Assembly (NCBI GenBank): GCA_046262295.1
Contig: JBHENC010000002.1
Span: forward strand, 372,001 to 436,000
Reading direction: 5' to 3'
Source: JBHENC01 sp046262295
GTDB taxonomy: Bacteria; Acidobacteriota; Blastocatellia; Pyrinomonadales; Pyrinomonadaceae
Length of the DNA stretch: 64,000 bases
Shown here in pieces: positions 42,153 to 51,900 of this stretch. The first letter of the stretch is position 1. Every line of letters begins with the position of its first letter. A model generated the notes under the pieces. It was not told the DNA's origin, searched no databases, and worked only from the letters and a program-made list of their open reading frames with translations. Made by a program: the position numbers and the translations under genes.

Positions 42153-42899
42153 GTGCTGCGCTTTGACATCATCACGATCTTCCCGGACTTTTTCCGCGAC
42201 GTGTTCGATTACGGAATCATACGGCGCGCGCTGGCTGCCGGATTGATCGAGATAACGGCGCATGATCTGCGCGGCTGGACGAGCGATAAGCATCATATCG
42301 TTGATGACCGTCCGTTTGGCGGTGGCGATGGAATGGTGCTAAAGCCGGAACCGATCTTTGCCGCAGTCGAAGAGTTAACGAAAGCTTCGGGGCGCGAGTC
42401 CTATGCGGAGAAAACGCGCGTCGTGCTGCTTTCACCGCAAGGCCGCGTACTGACGCAGGCGTTAGCGCAGGAGTTGGCGCGCGAGAGCGAACAGCTTGTG
42501 CTCATCTGCGGGCGCTACGAAGGAGTTGACGAGCGCGTTACCGAAGCTCTGGCGACGGACGAAATCTCAATCGGAGATTACGTGCTGTCGGGCGGCGAGC
42601 CTGCCGCGCTGGTGTTGGTTGATGCGGTGACGCGCCTTGTGCCCGGCGCTCTGGGCAGCGAAACGTCCGCCGTCAACGAATCTTTTTCCGAAGGCCTGCT
42701 GGACTTTCCGCACTATACGCGCCCACCGGAGTTTAATGGCTTGCGCGTGCCGGATGTTCTGCTCGGCGGAAATCACGCGGAGATTGCGCGCTGGCGCGAA
42801 CGGGCGGCGCTCGCAAAGACCGCGCGCAATCGCCCTGATTTGTTGGAGAAAGCGCGGCGCGAAAATGTTTCATCGCCGGACGCCGTAGATGAATTTTGA
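42153..42899 (+). CDS. trmD: tRNA (guanine-N1-)-methyltransferase TrmD
   Basis: A 248-residue SPOUT methyltransferase: LRFDIITIFPDFF start, DRPFGGGDGMVLKPEP, ICGRYEGVDERV, and the trefoil-knot sequence EISIGDYVLSGGE that binds SAM. It makes m1G37 in tRNAs that read codons starting with C, preventing +1 frameshifts. The start is GTG 42153. Located between rimM and rplS. Confidence 0.97.
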   Translation: MLRFDIITIFPDFFRDVFDYGIIRRALAAGLIEITAHDLRGWTSDKHHIVDDRPFGGGDGMVLKPEPIFAAVEELTKASGRESYAEKTRVVLLSPQGRVLTQALAQELARESEQLVLICGRYEGVDERVTEALATDEISIGDYVLSGGEPAALVLVDAVTRLVPGALGSETSAVNESFSEGLLDFPHYTRPPEFNGLRVPDVLLGGNHAEIARWRERAALAKTARNRPDLLEKARRENVSSPDAVDEF

Positions 42900-42943
42900 G
42901 AGAACTTTGTAATTCGTTGTCATAATGTGTTTGGAGAATAATC

Positions 42944-43351
42944 ATGAATCGCTTGGATAATATAGAGAAAACGCAATTGCGCGAAAACGGTGTGCCGGAC
43001 TTTCAGGCCGGAGACACGGTGCGTGTTCACGTGCGTATCAAAGAATCGGAAACGAAGGAACGCTTGCAGGCGTTCGAGGGGTTGGTGATTGCGCGTAAGC
43101 ACGGCGGCGTGCGCGAAACAATCACTGTGCGCAAAACGAGTTTCGGCGTCGGCGTCGAAAGAATCTTTCCGCTGCACGCGACGATCATAGATCACATAGA
43201 CGTCGTGAAGCGCGGGCGCGTGCGTCGTGCCAAGCTCTATTATCTGCGCAACCTGCGCGGCAAAGCGGCGCGCATACGCGAACGCGATACGCGCGCCACG
43301 CAACACGCGCAAGCGCAGAACGCTGCCGCCGTTGCCGCAAAAAATAAGTAA
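42944..43351 (+). CDS. rplS: 50S ribosomal protein L19
   Basis: A 135-residue bL19: FQAGDTVRVHVRIKESETKE, GLVIARKHGGVRETITVRKT and FPLHATIIDHIDVVKRGRVRRAKLYYLR are diagnostic. It sits at the 30S-50S interface. The C-terminus is extended by an Ala/Gln-rich tail. TTTGGAG gives a good ribosome-binding site. Confidence 0.97.
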   Translation: MNRLDNIEKTQLRENGVPDFQAGDTVRVHVRIKESETKERLQAFEGLVIARKHGGVRETITVRKTSFGVGVERIFPLHATIIDHIDVVKRGRVRRAKLYYLRNLRGKAARIRERDTRATQHAQAQNAAAVAAKNK

Positions 43352-43366
43352 GAAAGTCTGCACAAG

Positions 43367-43507
43367 AGTCTGGAGTCAAGAGTCGTGAGCGTGGAGTCAT
43401 AGTGTCGGGATGAGAAGTGCGTTTTGAAATTTAGCGGCACTAAACTCTCATATCGAACGACGGCTCTAATGTTTACGCTCTCGACTCCTGACACTTAACT
43501 CCAGACT
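43367..43507. repeat. Large imperfect intergenic inverted repeat between rplS and rnhB
   Basis: The left arm starts AGTCTGGAGTCAAG and continues with AGTCG(T)GAGCGT; the right arm is its near-complement, ACGCTC(T)CGACTC ... ACTCCAGACT, with a few extra bases. The arms are 26-33 nt long and enclose about 80 nt. It fills most of the 182-bp gap. Confidence 0.75.
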
Positions 43508-43533
43508 TTCGACTCTTTGGCTATTCTACCTTC

Positions 43534-44169
43534 ATGCCTTTGTCTCTGATCGGGACAGCTTTTGAAGAGGAAGCGCGCGGCGACGGCTTTAACTTCGTCG
43601 CCGGTTTGGATGAGGTCGGGCGCGGCGCGCTGGCGGGGGCGGTCGTGGCGGCGGCGGTCATACTCGATCCACGCGCGCCGCTGCCCGAAGGCTTGAACGA
43701 CTCGAAGAAATTAAGCGTGCGGCAACGCGAGCGCATCAGCGAAGAGTTGCGCTGCACTGCGCTCGCGTACAGCGTCGGACGCATCGAACCCGAAGAGATT
43801 GATCGCATCAATATTTTGCAGGCAACGCGGCGTGCGATGCTCGTCGCACTGAACGAACTTACGCCGTCCGCCGATTATCTCTTGATTGATGCGCTTGAAT
43901 TAAAGGAAACGGGTTTGCCGCAACGCGCCATTATTCGCGGCGACTCCATTTCGGCTTCCATCGCCGCCGCCAGCATCATCGCCAAAACCTTCCGCGACCA
44001 ACTGATGCGCGAATACCACGACATTTACCCGCACTACAATTTCGCCGCCCACGTCGGCTACGGCACACGCGCGCATCTCGCCGCTTTGCGACAACACGGC
44101 GCGTGCCCGATTCATCGCAAAAGCTTTCGCGGCGTGCTGCCCGTCAACGAAGAAATGCGGTCTGCGTAG
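43534..44169 (+). CDS. rnhB: Ribonuclease HII
   Basis: A 211-residue RNase HII. The active site motif is in FVAGLDEVGRGALAG (first Asp, with Glu next to it), a second Asp in LLIDALEL and the third in FRDQLMREY; the region HRKSF near the end is the family's C-terminal element. It cuts RNA in RNA/DNA hybrids and excises misincorporated ribonucleotides. The gene follows rplS as in many genomes. Confidence 0.96.
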   Translation: MPLSLIGTAFEEEARGDGFNFVAGLDEVGRGALAGAVVAAAVILDPRAPLPEGLNDSKKLSVRQRERISEELRCTALAYSVGRIEPEEIDRINILQATRRAMLVALNELTPSADYLLIDALELKETGLPQRAIIRGDSISASIAAASIIAKTFRDQLMREYHDIYPHYNFAAHVGYGTRAHLAALRQHGACPIHRKSFRGVLPVNEEMRSA

Positions 44170-44177
44170 AGGTCGTC

Positions 44178-45353
44178 TTGCACATAGCGATTGACGCACA
44201 CTCCGTCGGCACACAGCTTGCCGGTAATGAAAGTTACATCACGCATCTAATCGAATCGCTCGCTGAAACGGACACCGTCAATCGTTACACGCTCTATGTC
44301 ACAAAGCAGATCGCCGTCGAGCGTTTCCAGAATCGCTGGCCGCACGTCGGCGTGCGTTTGACATGGCCGCACACGCCGCTCGTTCGCATTCCGCTGACAC
44401 TGACGCGAGAATTGCGCCGCCGTCCCGTTGACCTGCTACACGTGCAATACACCGCGCCGCTCTGGACGCCCTGTCCCGTCGTCGCCACCATTCACGATCT
44501 CTCCTTCGAGCACCTGCCGCAAACATTCACGCGCCGCAGCCGCACGCAGCTTCGTTTGACCGTGCGGAAAACCGCACACGCCGCCGCGCATATTATCGCT
44601 CCGTCCGAATACTCACACAGGGATATTATCGAAACCTACCAGATTGATCCGGCGCGCGTCAGCGTGACGCCGCTTGCCGCAGCAAACTATTTTGCGCCCG
44701 TCACGGATGAAAAAGAGTTGCGCCGTGTGCGCGCGGCTTACGGCATCGAAGGCGATTACATACTGGCGGTCGGCTCCGTCCAGCCGCGCAAGAATCTACC
44801 GCGCTTAATAGCGGCTTACGCGGACTTGCGCCGCACGCGCCCGCACGCTAAGCTTCCCCGTCTTATTCTTGTCGGAAAACGCGGTTGGCTTTATAAGGAA
44901 ACATTTCGCGCCATCGAAGAGTCTGGCTTGAGCAGCGAAGAAGTGCTCTGGACGGGCTATGTGCCGGAGACGGACTTGCCTGCGCTCTACACGGGGGCGC
45001 TCTGTTTTGTTTATCCGTCCTACTTTGAAGGCTTCGGTTTGCCGGCGCTCGAAGCGATGCAGTGCGGCGCGCCCGTAATCGCGGGCAATCGCACAAGCCT
45101 TCCCGAAGTAATCGGCGACGCCGGTTTGCTCGTTGATCCGTTAAGCCGACAGGAGATCGCAAACGCTCTCGCGCGCCTTATTGATGATAGGGAGTTGCGC
45201 GAGAAACTACGCCGCAGAGGTTTAGAACGCGCGAAAATTTTCAACTGGCGAGAGACGGCGCGGCTGACCTTGAAGGCTTATGAGCTGGCCGTCTCAAACG
45301 CGAAATCGCCGTCCATGTTGTCCGGCCTGCTGAATCGAAAACCGCGCGGTTGA
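44178..45353 (+). CDS. Glycosyltransferase family 4 protein
   Basis: A 391-residue GT-B glycosyltransferase. The N-terminal domain starts HIAIDAHSVGTQLAGNE; the C-terminal, nucleotide-sugar-binding domain shows ILAVGSVQPRKNLPRLI and the E-x7-E motif EGFGLPALEAMQCGAPV. It probably adds a hexose to a lipid or polysaccharide. The start is TTG 44178, 8 bp after the rnhB stop and following an AGAGG box; the open frame extends upstream into rnhB, but those residues do not match the family. It forms a pair with the next glycosyltransferase. Confidence 0.9.
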   Translation: MHIAIDAHSVGTQLAGNESYITHLIESLAETDTVNRYTLYVTKQIAVERFQNRWPHVGVRLTWPHTPLVRIPLTLTRELRRRPVDLLHVQYTAPLWTPCPVVATIHDLSFEHLPQTFTRRSRTQLRLTVRKTAHAAAHIIAPSEYSHRDIIETYQIDPARVSVTPLAAANYFAPVTDEKELRRVRAAYGIEGDYILAVGSVQPRKNLPRLIAAYADLRRTRPHAKLPRLILVGKRGWLYKETFRAIEESGLSSEEVLWTGYVPETDLPALYTGALCFVYPSYFEGFGLPALEAMQCGAPVIAGNRTSLPEVIGDAGLLVDPLSRQEIANALARLIDDRELREKLRRRGLERAKIFNWRETARLTLKAYELAVSNAKSPSMLSGLLNRKPRG

Positions 45354-45451
45354 TTCCGGGGCGCGGCGACTGGTAAAGTAAGCGTCTTTTACCGAAAGAC
45401 CTTTAGCTCGCGCGCAACTCGATATTCCGGTTGTCGCCCAAAACATTTTCA

Positions 45452-46621
45452 ATGCGCATCGCAATACTGGGAACAAGGGGCATTCCGGCGAGCTACGGCG
45501 GCTTCGAGACATTCGCCGAACAACTCTCCACACGCCTCGCCACGCGCGGCCACGACGTGACCGTTTACTGTCGCTCGCACTACGTCTCACCGCGCCAGCT
45601 CGAATTTCACGGCGTTCGCCTGAAAGTTCTGCCCACCATTCGCCATAAATATTTCGATACGGTCGTGCATACCTTTCTCTCCGCTTTGCACGCGACGACC
45701 GCGCGGTATGATGCGGCACTTATTTGCAACGCGGCGAATGCACCGTGCGCGGCCATCCTACGCTTCACGGGCACACCCGTCGCGCTCAATGTTGACGGCC
45801 TCGAACACAAACGCAAAAAATGGAATTGGCTGGGGCGCAGTTATTATCTGCTCACCGAGAAATTAGCGACGTGGCTGCCGAACGAAACCGTAACGGATGC
45901 GCGCGTGATTCAAGATTATTATCTGGCGCGCTACCGAAAAGCCTCGACGATGATCGCGTACGGCGCGGAGGTGGAACGCCGCCCGGATCGCAACGCCGTA
46001 CGGCAGTGGCGCGTCGAACCCGAACGCTACATTCTTTATGTCTCGCGTCTCGAGCCGGAGAACAACGCGCATCTGGTCATCGAAGCCTTCAAGAAAGTGC
46101 GAACCGCACACAAGCTTTTGATCGTCGGCGACGCGCCTTACGCGCACGAGTACATCGAAGAGTTGCGCGCCCGTGCCCGCCGCGACCGCCGCATTATCTT
46201 CACCGGATTCGTGTTTGGCAAAGACTATCGCGTGTTGCAGCAGAACGCTTACTGCTACGTTCACGCGACGGAAGTCGGCGGCACGCATCCCGCGCTTCTC
46301 GAAGCAATGGGCTACGGCAACTGCGTGCTCACTCTCAACACGCCGGAAAATCTCGAAGCCGTCGGCGAAGCCGCAATCCCTTACGCGGACGAAGAGGAAT
46401 TGACCGCTGGGCTTCAGCGTGTCCTCAGAGACGGCTCGCTCGTCAGCGCCTATCGCCAGCGCGCGCAGGCGCGTGTCAAGCAGCTCTACGATTGGGAACA
46501 CGTTGTTGATCGTTACGAAAATTTGTTTGCAAAAATGGCGAGGCAGTGCATCCCGCGCCTTGCCGATTCCGTTTTTGAAGAGGCCGTCGAGCGCGACGAA
46601 ACAATCGTCAGGAAATTGTGA
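45452..46621 (+). CDS. Glycosyltransferase with DUF1972 N-terminal domain
   Basis: A 389-residue glycosyltransferase. The N-terminal domain is of DUF1972/rhamnosyltransferase type (MRIAILGTRGIPASYGGFET), followed by a GT4-like domain with YILYVSRLEPENNAHLVIEA, and the late motif TEVGGTHPALLEAMGYGN. Homologues act in exopolysaccharide or O-antigen assembly, for example as alpha-1,3-rhamnosyltransferases; the sugar here is unknown. ATG 45452 is preferred over the in-frame upstream ATG 45431 on the alignment. Same strand as the preceding glycosyltransferase. Confidence 0.9.
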   Translation: MRIAILGTRGIPASYGGFETFAEQLSTRLATRGHDVTVYCRSHYVSPRQLEFHGVRLKVLPTIRHKYFDTVVHTFLSALHATTARYDAALICNAANAPCAAILRFTGTPVALNVDGLEHKRKKWNWLGRSYYLLTEKLATWLPNETVTDARVIQDYYLARYRKASTMIAYGAEVERRPDRNAVRQWRVEPERYILYVSRLEPENNAHLVIEAFKKVRTAHKLLIVGDAPYAHEYIEELRARARRDRRIIFTGFVFGKDYRVLQQNAYCYVHATEVGGTHPALLEAMGYGNCVLTLNTPENLEAVGEAAIPYADEEELTAGLQRVLRDGSLVSAYRQRAQARVKQLYDWEHVVDRYENLFAKMARQCIPRLADSVFEEAVERDETIVRKL

Positions 46622-46644
46622 GCGGCGGCTGTTCAAGAACCGCG

Positions 46645-47661
46645 TCACTTGCTGGAGCGCGGCGTGGAAGCTTCTTCTATCAGCCATGCGCCGTTGACCT
46701 TGCGCAGCGTGTAGTCTATATCGTAAACGCCGAAGTACACGTTTCGATCTTCCACGCGGCTACCGTCGGCACGTTGCATCGGAAGATACCAACGCTCGGA
46801 CGTGCCCGCTTCGGCGTAATCCTTCGGCGAAAAGACGCGGACGTAGCGAAAATCAAAGAGTTCAAGGCGCGAATCCTTTCCGTAATGCCAATCTTTACCT
46901 ATTAATTTTTTGATGGATGCTTTGACGTTCTGCATCTCTTTGCCGCCCTGCTCGGCAGGCAGCCAGTATTTAGCCAATTGTCTGTCATCGGCTGCTGCGG
47001 GATCGGTGTCGAGCGTCAGAAATTCAAACATCTGCGATTCTTTCACAACGCGCTTTATTTCCTCTTCGTCGGAAGGCGAATGAACCTGCACTCTTTCGCC
47101 GCGCCGCTGATCGCCTGCATTCGCCGCCCGCCGCCACACATACACAATGGCGGCGAGACTCACTAACATAATCAAGCCGAGCGCCATCAATCCGCGCCAC
47201 TGCCTATCGCTCCGGCGCGCCGCTTGCGGCTGCAATTCGACAACTGGTTCATCAGCGCCATCGGCGCGCGGTGCTTCGTTTTGCGCCGCATCGAAGTGTT
47301 TCGCCTCCGCTTTGATTGCCGTTTGCGCCCGCTCCTCCGCGCGTTCCACTTCCTGCACGCCTGCGACAAAGCGATAGCCGCGCTTCGGCACGGTCTGTAT
47401 ATAACCCTCGCCCAACGCTCTGGCGAGCGCGCTTTTATGCACCGTCAGATTGTTCTCCTCAACAAAGCTGTCCGGCCAGAGGCGGCTCATCAATTCCTCT
47501 TTTTCTACCACCTGCCCGGCGCGTTCAACCAGCACCAACAACATCTCAAATGCCTTCAGCGTAAGCGGTACTTCGATGCCGTCGCGCAGCAAAATGCGCT
47601 GCGCCGGATCGAGATCGAACGAACCGAAACGGTAAGGACGCCTCTGCTCTCCATGTGTCAT
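46645..47661 (-). CDS. ToxR/CadC-like winged-helix transmembrane regulator
   Basis: A 338-residue protein. The N-terminal Trans_reg_C winged helix (about 10-105) shows LTLKAFEMLLVLVERAGQVV, SRLWPDSFVEENNLTVHKS and the C-terminal hairpin IQTVPKRGYRFV. After a polar linker a single membrane helix (about 158-178, GLMALGLIMLVSLAAIVYVW) leads to an extracytoplasmic domain (about 185-338) that lacks the TPR/TolB repeats of typical acidobacterial versions and looks like a small NTF2-like or steroid-isomerase fold (VYFGVYDIDYTLRKVNGAWLI). It senses an external signal and binds DNA without a kinase partner. Three phased repeats precede its start. Confidence 0.85.
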   Translation of the reverse strand: MTHGEQRRPYRFGSFDLDPAQRILLRDGIEVPLTLKAFEMLLVLVERAGQVVEKEELMSRLWPDSFVEENNLTVHKSALARALGEGYIQTVPKRGYRFVAGVQEVERAEERAQTAIKAEAKHFDAAQNEAPRADGADEPVVELQPQAARRSDRQWRGLMALGLIMLVSLAAIVYVWRRAANAGDQRRGERVQVHSPSDEEEIKRVVKESQMFEFLTLDTDPAAADDRQLAKYWLPAEQGGKEMQNVKASIKKLIGKDWHYGKDSRLELFDFRYVRVFSPKDYAEAGTSERWYLPMQRADGSRVEDRNVYFGVYDIDYTLRKVNGAWLIEEASTPRSSK

Positions 47662-47676
47662 GGCTTTAGTAAATAT

Positions 47677-47704
47677 TTAGGAACTCTTTAAGGACATTAG
47701 GAAC
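47677..47704 (-). promoter_or_regulatory. Three phased repeats upstream of the winged-helix regulator
   Basis: TTAGGAAC (47677-47684), TTAAGGAC (47688-47695) and TTAGGAAC (47697-47704) recur at about 10-bp steps, the spacing used by OmpR/PhoB-type winged helices that bind direct repeats. They lie 16-43 bp from the start codon, suggesting autoregulation. The rest of the gap to 47943 shows only a small hairpin (CCTGT..ACAGG, about 47711-47738). Confidence 0.45.
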
Positions 47705-47943
47705 GCTTGACCTGTATTTTCATCGCCTGAAAAACAGGGGTGCGATATTCAAGCGCAAAATTTAGAAACCGTCGTCCGCAAAATCCACCTGACGTGAGTT
47801 GCTTGCAAGGCTTGCCCGCATACTTTGCTCGTGCGGGCGAGCAAACTTAACCATTAACATAGTGCTGCCGATGAAGAAGCGCGAGGCTTAACGAAAACGG
47901 CAGCTCCCTTATAACACTTTAGCTTTTTAAGGAGAAGAGAATA

Positions 47944-48864
47944 ATGCGATTCCCCCACGCAAAAATATTTTTACCGTTATCCCTCTGCGTATTGATCGGC
48001 GCAAACTTCGGCGCACAGGCACAGGATAAAGGGAAATCCGGCGGAGAAATTCTGACCAACGAAAATATCGTCACGATGGCGAAGGCAGGTTTGAACTCCA
48101 CCATCATCGTCAGCAAAATTCATTCATCGAAAACACAGTTTAACCTCTCGACTGATGAACTGCTCAGGCTCAAACGAGAAAGAGTCCCGGACGACATCGT
48201 CAAAGCGATGCTCGAAGCGTCGAGCACGGATTCGGCCAAAGCGTCGAGCACGGGCGCGGGCGACGTCTCAAAAACGGATGCGAACGATCCGCTCGCGCAG
48301 CACGAAGCGGGCATCTACCTGTTCGAAGAGAAGGACGGGCAAAAACATCTTCTACAACTTGAGCCGTCCATCTCCTCGCAATCCAAGTCCGGTGGCTTCT
48401 TCACTTCCGCGATGACCTACGGTATCGCCAAGATCAAGTCCAAAGCGGTGCTCGCCAACCAGAATGCGCGGCTTCAGATAGACAAAACCAAACCCATTTT
48501 CTATTTCTACTTTGAAGTGAAGAACTCCGGCTTGAGTAATTCCGGCAACGTCTATTCCGCATCCTCAACGAGTCCCAACGAATTCGTTCTCGTCAAGATG
48601 GAAGAAAAGAAGAACGGGCGCGAACTCATCGTCGGCCAAGCCAATATGTTCGGCACGCAAAGCGGCACGCTCGACAAATACGCACGCCCCTTCGACTACG
48701 AAAAACTCGCGCCCGGCGTCTACAAAGTCACGCCCCGCACAGACCTCGCCGACGGCGAATACGGCTTCTTCTACGGCGGCTCGACCCCGCTTGCCACCTA
48801 CGGCTACTTCGGCGCAAACGTCAGCCCCAAGATATTCGACTTCGGTATCAAGCTACCGCGCTAA
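47944..48864 (+). CDS. Exported protein of unknown function (C-terminal part duplicated downstream)
   Basis: A 306-residue secreted protein with a signal peptide (IFLPLSLCVLIGANFGAQA, cut after AQA). A short helical domain (ILTNENIVTMAKAGLNSTII, about 35-80) resembles the SHOCT-like or DUF-type helix pairs with EDIVKAML; a linker rich in Ser/Ala/Thr follows, then a beta-sandwich domain (about 115-306) with FYFYFEVKN, APGVYKVTPRTDLADGEYGF and SPKIFDFGIKLPR. No named family. The AAGGAGAAG box is a strong ribosome-binding site. Its C-terminal 54 residues recur as a fragment at 52796-52962, beyond the M23 gene, so the region has undergone duplication. Confidence 0.82.
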   Translation: MRFPHAKIFLPLSLCVLIGANFGAQAQDKGKSGGEILTNENIVTMAKAGLNSTIIVSKIHSSKTQFNLSTDELLRLKRERVPDDIVKAMLEASSTDSAKASSTGAGDVSKTDANDPLAQHEAGIYLFEEKDGQKHLLQLEPSISSQSKSGGFFTSAMTYGIAKIKSKAVLANQNARLQIDKTKPIFYFYFEVKNSGLSNSGNVYSASSTSPNEFVLVKMEEKKNGRELIVGQANMFGTQSGTLDKYARPFDYEKLAPGVYKVTPRTDLADGEYGFFYGGSTPLATYGYFGANVSPKIFDFGIKLPR

Positions 48865-48918
48865 CTCTTTATATTTCTAAATCTATCCACTTATTTATAA
48901 AAGAAAGAGGTGCTCCAA

Positions 48919-51900
48919 ATGCATTTGAGCTTCAAGAAGTGTTTAAGCGTTTTCACGATTCTATTGAGTCTATTGGGGCTATCACTAAAGGCTATGAGCA
49001 AGCACGAGGACGCCTTAAAGACTTCAACTACTGACGCTGCCACCACGCAAAACACTGTGTATTCAGAATCTGGGTTGATCGGAGCCTGGTATTTAAGTTT
49101 CCCGCTCAGAAATCAAAATTCAGCTACTGCTGCTATCAATAGTATTTTCGATCATTCAAGGACATCGGCATATACGGCTGATAATAAAACTGTTGCATAT
49201 ACTGGAGAGACCGGCATTAATACTTACGGTGAAAGCTACGTTCTCACCAACGCAAGTGGCACCCGTTTATATGGATTTGCCCAAGACTATGCTCATACAC
49301 CTTTTACTATAAACGGAAATTACACAGGAGGTGGTGATACACATTATCTATACTATGATGGGCATCCCGGTTTTGACTACCGAGCAAGTGAAGGCACTGA
49401 TATTCTTGCTCCGGCTGATGGCAGGCTTTATATACCCACATCAGATAGTGTTAATGGTAATCCATCAACATTCAACACCTTCGTTATAGATCACGGAAAT
49501 GGGTACTCTACTTGGATTCTGCACGCTCAAAGCGGTTCCATTATTTCACCAAGAGACGTAACTAGAGGTGAAGTTGTTGCTAAAGTTGGACATACAGGCA
49601 CAGGAGTAGCCCATCTTCATTTTGAAGTTAGACATAACAATGTTTCCGTAGACCCATATGGATGGACTGGCGGATGTCGAGACCCCTACACAGTCGCAGT
49701 AAATACCAATTTATGGACCAATAGTGGTGTCCAATGGAACTTTGATATTATTGGTAATACTCAGGGATGGTCTCCCCTCAACGTCGAATGTTTTTCCGTA
49801 GGTAATGGGAATTTTGCTATAGACCCCGCAGCCTTAGATCCATATGTACAAAGTCCACCATTAGTAAATGTCAATGCCACAAGTTTCAATGCTATTGAAT
49901 TCAGAATGGCTAGCAATGCTCCCGACGGAAACGGAACGATCTATTTTACAACCGCTAATTCGCCGAGTTGGGGAGAGGATAAGAAGGTAAACTTTACTGT
50001 TACAAATAATGGTAACTTCCTCGATTACCATGTAGGGATGGGGAGCCATTCACTTTGGGTAGGTCAAATCACCGGCATCCGAATTGATCCTGCTAACTCA
50101 GGCCGAAGTGGTACGAGTTCGGATACTATTGCTTTCAGTTATATACGGTTGACCAGTGGCGGTAACTCTTGCTCCTTTACCACTGGTCAGGGCACAAGCG
50201 GCTCGGAATTGACGGCTTTTCAGAGTGCCTTCAATAATGCTGGTGGGCAAACTGCTCTCGGCTGTCCGGTTAATGCCGTTGGATTCGATGGCTATACCTC
50301 GTTTGCCGGAACCAGCAGCCATTATCAAACATTCGCCAACGGAAGCATTCAATATCTTGTCAGTGGAAGCAGGGCGGGACAGTCCTTCGCCATTGTTAGC
50401 CCTCTTTATAGCAAATGGGCTTCACTTGGATTCACCGCCAATAATCCACTGGGTTATCCGATAAATACCCTCTCCGCACAGGGCACTTCTTGCTATGGGA
50501 CAAATGATAAGTATCAAAGTTTCGAGGGCGGCTCCTTAAATTATCTTCTCAGCGGCACCAGAACCGGCTCGGTATATGAGGTGCATGGAGCGATCCATCG
50601 AAAGTGGGAACAAAAGGGGTTTGCCATCTGTCCTATGGGAGTACCGATTAGTGATGAAAGTGACGCTCAGCCATCAGGAGCGACGGGGTTGGCTGGTCGG
50701 CTGAATCAGTTTGAAGGCGGGCAAATCTATTGGATTAAAAATGCACCGGCAGGAAATTCACAACCGGCGTATGAGGTTCACGGCACTATCTATACTACTT
50801 ACGTTGGCATGGGCGGCTCAGCAGGTTGGCTCGGTTTCCCGACTTCCGATGAATATATTGCCTCGTCAGGTTATGCCAGAAATGATTTCGAGGGAGGCTA
50901 CATCACAACCACAGATGGCGTGAATTATCAAGCGTTCCGTTATGGAAGCACCGAATGTGCGAGCGTCAGCGGAATCAGCCCGACGAACGGGTCGGTGGGC
51001 AGCAATGTGGTGATTGCGGGCAACAATTTCAGCGGAGTAACTAACGTAAACTTCTCCAACAATGTCCCGGCACAGTTTGTTGTCAACAGTGCCAGGCAGA
51101 TTACGGCCACCGTGCCAAACGGCGCTACAACCGGCCCGATCACTTTAGCCCAGATTCGTTGCAGCGATGCGCAGAGCGGAACATTTACTGTTACGGCGGC
51201 ATCGTCAACTCCTAATCCTCCGACGTTGAATCCGACGGCGAACATTACGCAAGGCGGCGCAATGCTGTCATGGTCTGGCGTGAGCGGAGCCACCGATTAC
51301 CGCGTGCAGGTCAGCACGAGTTCTACATTCAACACCAGCACTGACGGCCGGGATTGCTTTAACTGCGTGGCCGGAGGGAACCAAGTAGTAAGTGCTCCCA
51401 GCACAACTTACAGTTTGAGTGGCTTGGCGGCAGGAACCGTTTATTACTGGCGCGTGCGTGCGGGGCGTTTCGTCACCACCTCCGAGTGGATAACCAATTG
51501 GTCATCAACAGGTAGGTTCACGACCACCACTACCACTCCGACGCCGCCGACACCAAGCCCATCGCCTACTCCAGCACCGTCGCCATTTGCCACGCCGACT
51601 CCGCCGCCGAGTGCGACGCCGACGCCAACTCCAAACCCTGTTCCACCAACCGGAAGCAGCGTGCAATTCAGCTCAACGACGTACAGCGTCAACGAAGGCG
51701 CAGGCTTTGCTACGATCACAGTGAATCGCTCGGGCGGCACATCGGGATCGGTAACGGTTGACTATGCTGCCGGTGACGGCACCGCGAAGCAGCGTACCGA
51801 CTACACCATTGCTTCCGGCACGCTTAACTTTGCCGCCGGAGAGAGCAGCAAAACTTTCACGGTGCTGATTATGGATAATGCCCGTGTTGACGGTGATAGA

